Shown piece after piece: positions 33,917 through 42,061 of a stretch of DNA of 64,000 nucleotides; the stretch's first letter is position 1, and every line of letters begins with the position of its first letter. This stretch comes from Falsiroseomonas stagni DSM 19981 (lineage in GTDB: Bacteria > Pseudomonadota > Alphaproteobacteria > Acetobacterales > Acetobacteraceae). The translations under genes and the position numbers were made by a program. A model generated the notes under the pieces. That model was not told the DNA's origin and did not search any database. It saw only the letters and a list, made by a program, of their open reading frames with translations. The stretch covers positions 276,661-340,660 of the forward strand of contig NZ_FOSQ01000006.1 in assembly GCF_900114315.1 (NCBI RefSeq), written 5' to 3'.

Positions 33917-35343
33917 TCGATATCGCAGTGCTGGGCGCCGGGCCGGCGGGCATGGCCGCGGCGACGCAGGCCGCACAGCGCGGCGCCAGCGTCGTGCTGT
34001 TCGACGAAAGCCCCGCGCCCGGCGGCCAGGTCTATCGCGCCGCCCCCGCCGGCTACGCCATGCCGCGCGACGCGGATCGCGCGGAGGGCGATGCGCTCCG
34101 CGCCGCCCTCGCCGCCAGCAATGCCGTGGTCAGGACGGGCCATCGCGTCTGGGGCGTCGGCGGCGGGCCGCTGGTGCCGCTGGGGGAGGCCGCCGCCCCC
34201 TTCCGCCTGGATGCGCTGGCGCCCGATGGCAGCAACACCATCACGGAAGCGCGCGCCCTGGTGCTGGCGACCGGCACGCATGAACGCATCATCCCCTTCC
34301 CCGGCTGGACGCTGCCCGGCGTGCTGGGCCTGGCGGCGGCGACGATCCTGCTGAAGGCGAATGGCGTGCTGCCCGGGCGGCGCGTGGTGGTGGCCGGGGC
34401 GGGGCCGCTACTCTATGCCGTGGCGGCGAAACTCGCGAAGGCGGGCGCGACGGTCGCCGCGGTGGTGGACCTTGCCGCCACCAGCGAATGGATCGCCGCA
34501 CTGCCCGCGCTGATGGCGCGGCCGGATCTGCTGGCCCGCGGCGCCGCCTGGCGCGCGAGCCTGACGCTGAAGGGTGTTCCCGTACTGGCCGCGCACCGCA
34601 TCGTCGCCGCGGAGGGCGTGGGCGTGCTCCAGCGGGTTCGCGTGGCGCCGCTCGCCGGCGGCGATTACCGCGTCTTCGACTGCGATGCGCTGACCATCGG
34701 CCATGGCCTGGTGCCCGCCACGGAGGCCACGCGCGCCTTCCGCGCCGCGCATCGCTACGTCGCGGAATCCGGTGGCTGGGTGCCCGTGCTGGACGAGGAT
34801 CGCCGCACCTCCATCCCGCTGCTCTACGCCTGCGGCGATGGATCGGGCGTCCGTGGCGCGGCAGCCGCCCCGGCTTCCGGCCGCGTGGCCGCGCTGGCGG
34901 CGCTGCGGGACCTCGGCCTGATCGACGCGGCCAGCCACGCCACGTCGCGCGCCAGCCCCGCCGCGGATTTCGCCCGCGCCTCCCGCGCCGGTGGCGCGAT
35001 GGCGCGGATGATGGCGCTGCGCCCGGCGCTGGTCGCCGCCATCCCGCCGGAGACGATCATCTGTCGGTGCGAGGGCGTGACCCGCGCCCAGATCGAAGCC
35101 GCGGTGGAGGACGGCGCCACCGCGATGAACCAGGTCAAGCAGTTCACGCGCTGCGGCATGGGGCCCTGCCAGGGGCGGCTATGCGGGGAAGCCGCGGCGG
35201 AACTCGTCGCCGCCAGGGTCGGCGGGCGGGAGAAGGCCGGCTTCGCCACCGGCCGCGTGCCGCTGCGCCCCGTCGCGATGGACGCGCTGCTCGGCGATTT
35301 CGACTATGCCGACATCCCCGTGCCGAGGCCCGCCCCGATATGA
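33913..35343 (+). CDS. FAD/NAD(P)-binding dehydrogenase subunit with C-terminal BFD-like Fe-S domain (HcnB/LhpE-like)
   Basis: The 476-residue protein has an N-terminal FAD motif (VLGAGPAGMAAATQAAQRG), LATGTHER, a second dinucleotide motif (VVVAGAGPLLYAVAAKLA) and a C-terminal bacterioferritin-associated-ferredoxin-like domain with CRCEG and CGMGPCQGRLCG. This is the middle subunit of heterotrimeric D-hydroxyproline, octopine or nopaline dehydrogenases. The ATGA overlaps on both sides and the DapA-type gene at the end favour D-hydroxyproline. Confidence 0.88.
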   Translation: MIDIAVLGAGPAGMAAATQAAQRGASVVLFDESPAPGGQVYRAAPAGYAMPRDADRAEGDALRAALAASNAVVRTGHRVWGVGGGPLVPLGEAAAPFRLDALAPDGSNTITEARALVLATGTHERIIPFPGWTLPGVLGLAAATILLKANGVLPGRRVVVAGAGPLLYAVAAKLAKAGATVAAVVDLAATSEWIAALPALMARPDLLARGAAWRASLTLKGVPVLAAHRIVAAEGVGVLQRVRVAPLAGGDYRVFDCDALTIGHGLVPATEATRAFRAAHRYVAESGGWVPVLDEDRRTSIPLLYACGDGSGVRGAAAAPASGRVAALAALRDLGLIDAASHATSRASPAADFARASRAGGAMARMMALRPALVAAIPPETIICRCEGVTRAQIEAAVEDGATAMNQVKQFTRCGMGPCQGRLCGEAAAELVAARVGGREKAGFATGRVPLRPVAMDALLGDFDYADIPVPRPAPI

Positions 35344-36449
35344 GCGCGCCCTTCGATGTCGCCGTGATCGGCGCTGGCGTGATGGGCTGCAGCACCGCGC
35401 TGCACCTGGCGCGCGCCGGCATGAAGACCGTGCTGCTGGACCGCGGCGCCATCTGCCGCGAAGCCTCCGGCGTCAATGCCGGCACGCTCACCATGCAGAT
35501 GACGCGCGCCGCGCTCGTCCCCTACGCCTTGCGCGCGCATGAGATGTGGATGCGCATGGCGGAATGGTGCGATGGGGGGCATGTGCAGGCCGTCGATTGC
35601 CCCGGCCTCTCCGTCGCCTTCACCGAGCATGAGATCGCCATGCTGGAGGAACGCGCGCATTTCCGCCGCCAGGCCGGCGCGCCGATCGAGATCGTCAGCA
35701 CCGCCCGGGCGCGAGAGATCGAGCCCGGCCTCTCCGACAAGGCGCTGCTGGCCGGCCATTGCCCCATCGACGGATTCACCAGCGCCTATCTGACAGGCCG
35801 CGCCTTCCGCCCCGCGCTGCTGAACGCCGGCGTCGAGTTGCGGGAGGACACGGCGGTGCGCGGCATCCAGCCCGGCTTCTCCATCGACACGGAAGCGGGC
35901 GAGTTGCGCGCCACGCGCGTGGTGCTCGCGGGTGGCGTCTGGCTGCAGGACATGGCGGCCTGGCTCGGCATCACGCTGCCGATCAAGGTGCTGATCAACC
36001 AACTCGTCGTGACGGAACGCCTGCCGCCCGTGATGCGCACCGTGCTCGGCGTCGCCTCCGGCCTGCTCAGCCTGAAGCAATACGCCAATGGCACGGTGCT
36101 GATCGGTGGCGGCTGGCAGGGGATCGGGGATCGCGAACGCGGCGGCCTGGCGGTGAAGCCGGACAGCTTCCTCGGCAATGTGCGCCTCGCCGCCCACACC
36201 ATCCCCGCCTTGCGCGATGCGCGCGTGGTGCGGTCCTGGCTGGGGCTGGAGGCCGAGACGGCGGATGCCCTGCCTGCCATCGGCCCGATCCCCGGCGTGC
36301 CGGATGCCTGGATCATCGGCAGCGTCCATTCCGGCTACACCAGCGGCCCCTATATGGGGAAACTCCTGGCCCAGGCCATCTGCGGCCAGGCGCCGGAGTT
36401 GCCGCTGTTTCCCATCGACCGCCTGCTGGCGAAGGACCAGGCCGCATGA
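35340..36449 (+). CDS. FAD-dependent D-amino-acid dehydrogenase subunit (DAO family, LhpB-like)
   Basis: The 369-residue DAO-fold flavoprotein opens with DVAVIGAGVMGCSTALHLARAG and has GVNAGTL, DGFTSAYLTGRAF and the C-terminal HSGYTSGPYMGKLLA typical of glycine/D-amino-acid oxidases. It would carry substrate oxidation, passing electrons through the Fe-S subunits to the respiratory chain. Overlapping starts and stops on both sides (ATGA) show a tightly coupled operon with the Fe-S subunits and the DapA-family lyase. Confidence 0.88.
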   Translation: MSAPFDVAVIGAGVMGCSTALHLARAGMKTVLLDRGAICREASGVNAGTLTMQMTRAALVPYALRAHEMWMRMAEWCDGGHVQAVDCPGLSVAFTEHEIAMLEERAHFRRQAGAPIEIVSTARAREIEPGLSDKALLAGHCPIDGFTSAYLTGRAFRPALLNAGVELREDTAVRGIQPGFSIDTEAGELRATRVVLAGGVWLQDMAAWLGITLPIKVLINQLVVTERLPPVMRTVLGVASGLLSLKQYANGTVLIGGGWQGIGDRERGGLAVKPDSFLGNVRLAAHTIPALRDARVVRSWLGLEAETADALPAIGPIPGVPDAWIIGSVHSGYTSGPYMGKLLAQAICGQAPELPLFPIDRLLAKDQAA

Positions 36450-37378
36450 TCCCCGAAGGTTCTTCCCGGTTCCACGGCATCTATCCCTCCACCGTCCTGC
36501 CGATGCGGGCTGACTTCTCGCCAGACTGGGACGCCTATGCCCGCCACACCGCGCATTGCACGCTGCGCGATGGCATCGCCGGCGTGCTGATGAACGGCCA
36601 TGCCGGCGAGAACTTCGTGATGAGGCGCGCCGAGAAGAAGCGCGCCGTGGAGGTCACGGTCGCGACCGTCGGCGCCACCCGCATCGTCGTCGCCGGCGTG
36701 AATGCCGAGAGCAGCCTGGAAGCGGCGGCCGAGGCGCGGGAGGCACGCGACGCCGGCGCCGACGCCATCATGGTCTTCCTCCCCAACAGCTTCGCCCTCG
36801 CCCACTCCACCGCGCAGTCGGTCCTCCATCACCGCACCATCCGCGATGCCGTGCCAGGGATGCCCATCTGGCTGTTCCAGGCCCACCACGCCGCCGGCCG
36901 CATGGGTTTTCCGCCGGCCACGCTCGACGCGCTGCTGGAAATCCCGGAAGTCGTCGGCATCAAGGAGGGTGGCTGGGAGGTCGATGGCTATGACGCGCTG
37001 CGCCGCCAGGTGCGCGCGAAGCGCCCCGATGTCGCGGTCTGCGCTTCCGGCGACGAACACCTGTTTGCCTGCTACGTCCATGGCTCCGACGGATCGCTGG
37101 TCTCGCTCGCCGATCTGATGCCGGATGAGATCGTGGCGCTGGACGCTGCCGTCCGCGCCAACGACCTCCCCGCTGCCCGCGCCCTGCACGAACAGCTGGA
37201 ACCGCTGGCGGAGGCGATCTACGGCGCGCCTCCCGGTGGCCGCGCCACCGCGCGGCTGAAATTCTGCCTGGTCGAGATGGGCATCATCCCCTGCCCCGCC
37301 ATCCGCCCGCCCCAGCCGCCCGTGGAAGGCGAGGAAACCGCTATGCTGCGGGCAGCGATGAAGGCTTCCGGCTTGTGA
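36446..37378 (+). CDS. DapA-family lyase/deaminase (LhpC-like candidate)
   Basis: The 310-residue TIM-barrel protein has the Schiff-base Lys173 in VVGIKEG. The usual YNxP Tyr motif is replaced by LFQAHH (143-148), and the GTTGE loop reads GHAGE (51-55), so its chemistry differs from dihydrodipicolinate synthase. In trans-4-hydroxyproline catabolism a DapA-family enzyme deaminates pyrroline-4-hydroxy-2-carboxylate after the D-hydroxyproline dehydrogenase, which fits the three preceding genes. The last 38 bases overlap a convergent permease gene. Confidence 0.82.
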   Translation: MIPEGSSRFHGIYPSTVLPMRADFSPDWDAYARHTAHCTLRDGIAGVLMNGHAGENFVMRRAEKKRAVEVTVATVGATRIVVAGVNAESSLEAAAEAREARDAGADAIMVFLPNSFALAHSTAQSVLHHRTIRDAVPGMPIWLFQAHHAAGRMGFPPATLDALLEIPEVVGIKEGGWEVDGYDALRRQVRAKRPDVAVCASGDEHLFACYVHGSDGSLVSLADLMPDEIVALDAAVRANDLPAARALHEQLEPLAEAIYGAPPGGRATARLKFCLVEMGIIPCPAIRPPQPPVEGEETAMLRAAMKASGL

Positions 37379-38051
37379 GGCGCCTCTCCGCGTAGCGGCC
37401 GAGATTGGCCAGCACGAAGCTCACGCAGAAATACAGCACCAGCGCCGTGCCATAGGTCAGCAGCGCGGAGAAACCGCGCTGCGTCAGCATCTTCGCGGCG
37501 AAGGTGACCTCGATGAAGCCGATCTGGCTGACCAGCGACGTCTCCTTCACCATCGACAGCACATGCACGATGGAGGGCGGCAGGATCACCCGCCAGCTCT
37601 GCGGCAGGATGATCCGCCACATCGTCGTCAGCGCGCCGATATTCATCGTCAGCGCCGCCTCCCACTGCGTGCGCTTCACCGTCTCGAACCCCGCGCGGAT
37701 ATTCTCCGCGGCCAGCGCCGACATGCGCAGCGCCACCGCGGTGACGGCGATGACCCAGAGCGGCGCCTCGACCTTGGCGAACTGGCTGAGGAAGAAGACC
37801 AGCAGCAGCAGCACCAGGAAGGGGATGCGGCGGAACACCTCCACCCAGAGAATGGACGCCGCCCGCACCGGCGCCACCGGCATCACCTGGGGCAGCCGCA
37901 GCACCGCCATCACGAAGCCGATCGCGTAGCCGATCCCGCATCCCGCGACGGAGGCGAGCAGCGTGTTGCCCAGCGCCTCCAGCAGGAACTTCATGTTCCA
38001 CCAGGTGAAGAACCTGGGGGCCTCCATCAGGATGATGTCCCAGGCCGACAT
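37341..38051 (-). CDS. Polar amino-acid ABC transporter permease (second)
   Basis: The 236-residue HisM/GlnP-type permease has five or six helices and the EAA-like loop (ALTMNIGALTTMWRIILPQSWRVILP) that contacts the ATPase. The ATG at 38051 overlaps the stop of the first permease (ATGA), so the two form the membrane heterodimer. It converges with the DapA-like gene, overlapping by 38 bases. Confidence 0.9.
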   Translation of the reverse strand: MSAWDIILMEAPRFFTWWNMKFLLEALGNTLLASVAGCGIGYAIGFVMAVLRLPQVMPVAPVRAASILWVEVFRRIPFLVLLLLVFFLSQFAKVEAPLWVIAVTAVALRMSALAAENIRAGFETVKRTQWEAALTMNIGALTTMWRIILPQSWRVILPPSIVHVLSMVKETSLVSQIGFIEVTFAAKMLTQRGFSALLTYGTALVLYFCVSFVLANLGRYAERRLTSRKPSSLPAA

Positions 38052-38719
38052 CAGAACACCTTCGCCTTCACCCGGAACAGCCAGCGCCCCACCAGCCACA
38101 GCAGGGCGGAGGCGATGACGGTCAGCGCGATGTAGATGACGGCGACGATGGAAAAGATCTCGACGGACCGGAAGCTGATCGCATTCGCGTTCAGCGCGCG
38201 TCCGGTCAGCTCCTCCACCCCGAAGATCGCGGCCATGGAAGTGCCGAGCGTCATGATGATGTAGTGGCTGGACAAGGCGGGATAGAGTGCCCGGACGACA
38301 TGCGGCGCGATCACGTACCAGACCGTCTGCGCGCGGCTGAAGCCCAGCGTCTCCGCGGCATCAAGCTCCGCGCGCGGCACGCTCTCGAACCCCGCGCGCT
38401 CGATCTCCGTGAGGTAGGCGCCGGCATTCAGTGTCATGCCGATCAGTACCGCCGCGACGGGGGAGAGGATGATGCCCATCTCCGGCAGCGCAAAGAACAG
38501 GAAGAAGATCTGCACGAGCTGCGGCGTATAGGTGAAGAAGCGCACATAGGCGATCACCGGGATGCGCGCCGCGCGCGGCCCGAAGCTCAGCACCGCCGCA
38601 CCGACCAGCCCGATCAGCAGCCCGCCCGCGAAGGCGACGGCCGCGATCCACAGCGCGGTCAGCGCGCCTAGCAGGAAATCGGGCAGGTACTGCCATACCT
38701 GGCCGTATTGGAGGGTCAC
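38051..38719 (-). CDS. Polar amino-acid ABC transporter permease (first)
   Basis: The 222-residue permease (MTLQYGQVWQYLPDFLLGAL start) carries the HisQ/HisM family pattern, with the EAA loop DAAETLGFSRAQTVWYVIAPHVVRALYP. It pairs with the downstream permease. A palindromic hairpin separates it from the upstream binding-protein gene, an arrangement that often gives excess binding protein over permease. Confidence 0.9.
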   Translation of the reverse strand: MTLQYGQVWQYLPDFLLGALTALWIAAVAFAGGLLIGLVGAAVLSFGPRAARIPVIAYVRFFTYTPQLVQIFFLFFALPEMGIILSPVAAVLIGMTLNAGAYLTEIERAGFESVPRAELDAAETLGFSRAQTVWYVIAPHVVRALYPALSSHYIIMTLGTSMAAIFGVEELTGRALNANAISFRSVEIFSIVAVIYIALTVIASALLWLVGRWLFRVKAKVF

Positions 38720-38761
38720 GCTGTCATACGCTTTCGCCGCTGGGCGCGACCCCCACCCTGA

Positions 38762-38787
38762 CCCTCTCCCGCGACAGCGGGGGAGGG
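38762..38787 (-). repeat. Palindromic hairpin between binding-protein and permease genes
   Basis: CCCTCTCCCGC (38762-38772) pairs with GCGGGGGAGGG (38777-38787) with one G-U-type mismatch around GACA. This CCCTCTCCCGC palindrome type is a common dispersed intergenic repeat in proteobacteria. Here it may stabilise the upstream binding-protein mRNA. Confidence 0.7.
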
Positions 38788-38807
38788 AGCAGGCGGAGGC
38801 GCGATGA

Positions 38808-39623
38808 TCAGAACATCGGGTTGAAGGGGATCGGCGTCGTCATCGGCACGCCGAAATACTTCTCCCACGTCGTGTTCACGAAGCCGGTGCGATGCAGCTC
38901 GAACAGGATCACGTTCAGCACATCGCGCAGCGCGTAATTGCCCTTCTGCACGCCGATGCCGACCCAGAAGCTGGCCAGCACCTGGTCCAGGATCTTCCAC
39001 TGCACCGGGAAGTTGCGCATCGGGATGACGATGGATTCCGCCACATCCACCATCGCATCGGCACGCCCCTGCGCCAGCGCGCGGAAGCAGTCGGGGTAGT
39101 TGTCCAGCAGCGTGACCTGCGCCTGCGCCGCATTGGCCTGGATCCAGGGCACGCCCACGGTGCCCCGCACCTGCACCAGCCGCACCGCGCGGTTGTTGAG
39201 GTCGGCCGGCGTGTTGATCGGCACCGCCGTCCCGGTCTGCTTCGTCAGCACCACCATGGACTGGGTGTGCAGCGGCACGGTGTAGTCGATGACCAGCGCG
39301 CGCTCCACGGTGCGGGTGATGGAGCCCAGCACGATGTCGATGCGGTCCGACTGCAGGAAGGGAATGCGGTCGGGGCTGCCGACCTGCACGATCTCCAGCT
39401 CCACATTCATCCGTCGCGCGATCTCCCGCGCGATGTCGGCGTCGAAGCCGTCGATCTGGTTGCGCTCGTTGAACAGGCCCATCGGCGGTAGCGTCGGGTT
39501 GATGCCGGCGCGCAGCCGCCTGGTGGACAGGATCTGGTCCAGCGGCCGCGCCTGCGCGGCGGAACCCAGCATGGGCAGTGCGGCGGCGCCGGCGGCAAGG
39601 CCGAAGATGTGGCGGCGATTCAT
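38808..39623 (-). CDS. Polar amino-acid ABC transporter substrate-binding protein
   Basis: The 271-residue periplasmic protein has a Tat-like or Sec signal (MNRRHIFGLAAGAAALPMLGSAAQA) and the SBP_bac_3 pattern: RLRAGINPTLPPMGLFNERNQIDGFDADIAREIARRM split across lobe 1, DRIDIVLGSITRT, and YPDCFRALAQGRADAMV. It starts the importer operon. With the flanking oxidoreductases its ligand may be hydroxyproline or another amino acid, but the sequence does not reveal specificity. Confidence 0.9.
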   Translation of the reverse strand: MNRRHIFGLAAGAAALPMLGSAAQARPLDQILSTRRLRAGINPTLPPMGLFNERNQIDGFDADIAREIARRMNVELEIVQVGSPDRIPFLQSDRIDIVLGSITRTVERALVIDYTVPLHTQSMVVLTKQTGTAVPINTPADLNNRAVRLVQVRGTVGVPWIQANAAQAQVTLLDNYPDCFRALAQGRADAMVDVAESIVIPMRNFPVQWKILDQVLASFWVGIGVQKGNYALRDVLNVILFELHRTGFVNTTWEKYFGVPMTTPIPFNPMF

Positions 39624-39722
39624 GGATGCTCCCTTCGTCGATGATGGGCGCAGCCGTGACGGCCGCGAGCCACGCACGCTATGCGTTGCCCGCGCGCGCG
39701 AAAAGGCCCGCGCGGCGTATAC

Positions 39723-40871
39723 TCAGCGTGTCAGCGCACGCCCTGCCAGCGCGGCGAGCAACCCTGCCGCCAGCAGGGGCAATGCCGCCAGCGGCCAGGC
39801 GATCGTGGCCAGCGCGCCGATCGCCGGCGGCGCCAACAACTGCGCCAGGTTGTTCCCCTGCATCACCAGCCCGACCGCCGGCGCCACCAGCGCGGGCGCC
39901 GGCACCGCGCGCGGCAGGATGGCGAAGCAGGAAGCCGGCACCAGCCCGCCGACTCCGCAGGCCAGCACCGCCAGCGCCGTCGCCGCGATGGCGGAGGGCA
40001 CAAGGTAGACGCCGGCCGCCGTGACGGACATCGCCACCGCGCCGGCCACCACCAGCCTTTCCGCCGCCACGCCGCGCGCCATCAGCACGCCCGACGCCAG
40101 ATTGCCCCCCGCATTGGCCAGCGCCGCCACCGCCGCCGCCACGCCCGCCATGCCCGTCCCGGCGCCCAGGCTTTCCAGCCGCGCCGGCAGGAAGGCCGCG
40201 ATGCCGAGATACATGATGTTGTAGGTGGCGAAGGCGGAGGCGACCTGCAGCGGCCGCCGCGCCGCCACCAGCGCCCGCACCTGCTGCCCCATCGGCTGAA
40301 ACGCACCGGTCGGTGCCACGGGGGCCCGGGGCACCATCCGCCAGCAGGCGATCCCCGCCAGCGCCAGCAACGCGGCCAGCGCCCCCCAGGCCACCCGCCA
40401 GCCGAAGGCCGCGACCAGCGGCGCGCTCGCCAAGCCGAGTGCGACGCCGAGCGGCATATAGGCCCCCCAGATCGCCATGGCCGTCGCCCGGTCCCTCGCC
40501 GTGGCGAGCCCCGCGATCAGCCCCGGCGCCGCGACGGTCAGCAGGAGAAAGCCCGCGCCCTCCGCGACGCGCGCGGCCAGCAATGCCGCCGGCCCCGGCG
40601 CCAGCGCCGCCGCGCCCGCGGCCATCGTGCCGATGCCAAGCCCCGCCAGCAGCGCCCGGTTCGGCCCGATCCGCGCCGCCGCCAGGCCGATGGCCAGCCC
40701 GCCGAGTGCCGCCATCAGCGCGAACAGGGAGACAAGCAGCGCCGCCCCCGCCAGGCCCAGGCCGAATTCCGCGCCGATGGTCGTCATCGCCGCCGGCACC
40801 TTGCCGATCTGCGCGGCGCCCAGGATGCCGCCGGCCAGGATCGCCAGGATCGGTGGCCAGCGCGTGGTCAT
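39723..40871 (-). CDS. MFS transporter
   Basis: The 382-residue protein has 12 likely helices and the MFS A-motif-like loop GLAIGLAAARIGPNRAL between helices 2 and 3, with the family-typical WGAYMPLGVALGLASAPLV. It resembles CynX/NimT-type or drug/metabolite carriers. It lies 13 bases downstream of the VOC gene, probably in its operon. The direction and substrate are unknown. Confidence 0.85.
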   Translation of the reverse strand: MTTRWPPILAILAGGILGAAQIGKVPAAMTTIGAEFGLGLAGAALLVSLFALMAALGGLAIGLAAARIGPNRALLAGLGIGTMAAGAAALAPGPAALLAARVAEGAGFLLLTVAAPGLIAGLATARDRATAMAIWGAYMPLGVALGLASAPLVAAFGWRVAWGALAALLALAGIACWRMVPRAPVAPTGAFQPMGQQVRALVAARRPLQVASAFATYNIMYLGIAAFLPARLESLGAGTGMAGVAAAVAALANAGGNLASGVLMARGVAAERLVVAGAVAMSVTAAGVYLVPSAIAATALAVLACGVGGLVPASCFAILPRAVPAPALVAPAVGLVMQGNNLAQLLAPPAIGALATIAWPLAALPLLAAGLLAALAGRALTR

Positions 40872-40884
40872 CGCGGGCGGGGGG

Positions 40885-41271
40885 TCACCCCTTCCGCTCG
40901 ATCAGTTCCACCTGCACGCCATCCGGCGCGGCGAAGAAGGCGATGCGCACGCCCGGCCGCGCTTCCCGCGGCCCGTCCAGCAGCGCCACGCCCTTGGCGG
41001 CCAGGTCGGCCACCGCGGCGTCCATGTCCTGCACCGTCAGGCCGATATGCTCGATGCCGAGGAAGGGCGGCTTGGGCGGCGCATGGGTGCCCGCCGGCAC
41101 TTCCTCGATGAAGACCGGCACGCCATGCAGGTCCATCACGACCCGCACCCGGCCGCCCGGCGTCATGCGGGCCTTGATCGAAGCGCCGAAGGCCGAGACA
41201 TAGAAGGCGGCGGCGGCCTCCGGGTCCGGGCTGCGGAGGTGGAGGTGGTCGAAGCTGTAGGGGCTGTTCAT
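40885..41271 (-). CDS. VOC (glyoxalase/dioxygenase) family protein
   Basis: The 128-residue protein has the paired beta-alpha-beta-beta-beta VOC modules: FDHLHLRSPDPEAAAAFYVSAFG with the first metal-site His, HIGLTVQDMDAAVADLAAKG with the second, and FFAAPDGVQVELIERKG with the terminal Glu. It may be an isomerase, lyase or small resistance protein. ATG 41271 is used. It faces the tetR gene across 88 bp that include a TetR operator. Confidence 0.85.
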   Translation of the reverse strand: MNSPYSFDHLHLRSPDPEAAAAFYVSAFGASIKARMTPGGRVRVVMDLHGVPVFIEEVPAGTHAPPKPPFLGIEHIGLTVQDMDAAVADLAAKGVALLDGPREARPGVRIAFFAAPDGVQVELIERKG

Positions 41272-41338
41272 GCCCGGCAGTCTCACCCGTTCGGTGGACC
41301 CTGAAAAGACGGAAGCGGGAGGCTGGTAATTTTATGAC

Positions 41339-41360
41339 TGATGAATTACGTTATTCGTCA
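41339..41360. promoter_or_regulatory. TetR operator overlapping the tetR start
   Basis: TGATGA-N10-TCGTCA, a 22-bp palindrome whose half-sites match at 9 of 11 positions. It ends on the A of the tetR ATG. The same outer arms and spacing recur at 41998-42019 before the efflux genes. It could repress both tetR and the divergent VOC-MFS operon. Confidence 0.75.
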
Positions 41361-41986
41361 TGAATACCATCGACCAACCCACCCGCCGCGGCGCTAGCGC
41401 GGAGGAAACCCGCCGCCGCATCGCGGACACGGCCGAGGCGCTGTTCCGGTCCATGGGCTACCAGAAGACCGCGGTGGCCGACATCGCCCGCGAACTCGGC
41501 ATGTCGCCCGCCAACATCTACCGCTTCTACGCGTCCAAATCCGCGATCAACGAGGCCATCGCCTCGCGTATGATGGGCAGCGTGGAGGCCGAGACCTGGA
41601 CCATCGCCCGCGGCCCCGGCACGCCGTCCGAGCGTCTGCGCCTGCTGCTGCGGACCATGCACCAGCGCCACATCGCCCTGTTCTTCAGCGAAAGGCGGCT
41701 GCATGACATGGTGACGGCCGCCATGGCGGAGCATTGGGACGCGGTGGAACGCTTCATCCACAGCGTCCAGACCGCCATCCGCCACGTGCTGATGGATGGC
41801 CTCGCCAGCGGCGAATTCGGCGGCTTCGACGCCGAGAAGACCGCCGAATCCATCAAGCAGGCCACGCTCGCCTTCACCCACCCCGGCCTGATCGCGGAAT
41901 GCATGGCCAATATCAAGTCGGACACCGAACTCGCCCAGGATCTGGAGGCGATGGTGGACCTCCTCCTCCGCGCCCTCCGCCCCTGA
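41360..41986 (+). CDS. TetR-family regulator of the RND efflux operon
   Basis: The 208-residue regulator has the TetR HTH: TRRRIADTAEALFRSMGYQKTAVADIARELGMSPANIYRFYASK split over helices 1-4. The C-terminal domain ends DLEAMVDLLLRALRP. It is directly upstream of an RND adaptor-pump pair. No Shine-Dalgarno precedes ATG 41360 and the operator runs up to it, so the mRNA may be leaderless. Matching operators before itself and the adaptor support autorepression and pump control. Confidence 0.9.
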   Translation: MNTIDQPTRRGASAEETRRRIADTAEALFRSMGYQKTAVADIARELGMSPANIYRFYASKSAINEAIASRMMGSVEAETWTIARGPGTPSERLRLLLRTMHQRHIALFFSERRLHDMVTAAMAEHWDAVERFIHSVQTAIRHVLMDGLASGEFGGFDAEKTAESIKQATLAFTHPGLIAECMANIKSDTELAQDLEAMVDLLLRALRP

Positions 41987-41997
41987 CGGATACCGAC

Positions 41998-42019
41998 TGA
42001 CGATTATTGACTTTCGTCA
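41998..42019. promoter_or_regulatory. TetR operator before the RND adaptor gene
   Basis: TGACGA-N10-TCGTCA, with the same spacing as the site over the tetR start. It begins 12 bases after the tetR stop and covers the -35 hexamer of the predicted efflux promoter, so binding would block transcription. Confidence 0.75.
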
Positions 42020-42034
42020 CTCCATATCCATACT
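42007..42034 (+). promoter_or_regulatory. Predicted sigma-70 promoter of the efflux operon
   Basis: TTGACT (42007-42012), a 16-base spacer and CATACT (42029-42034), followed about 28 bases later by the adaptor ATG with a GGAGAGG ribosome-binding site. The -35 lies within the TetR operator. Confidence 0.55.
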
Positions 42035-42061
42035 GGGACCACCCCGATCGGGAGAGGTCCC

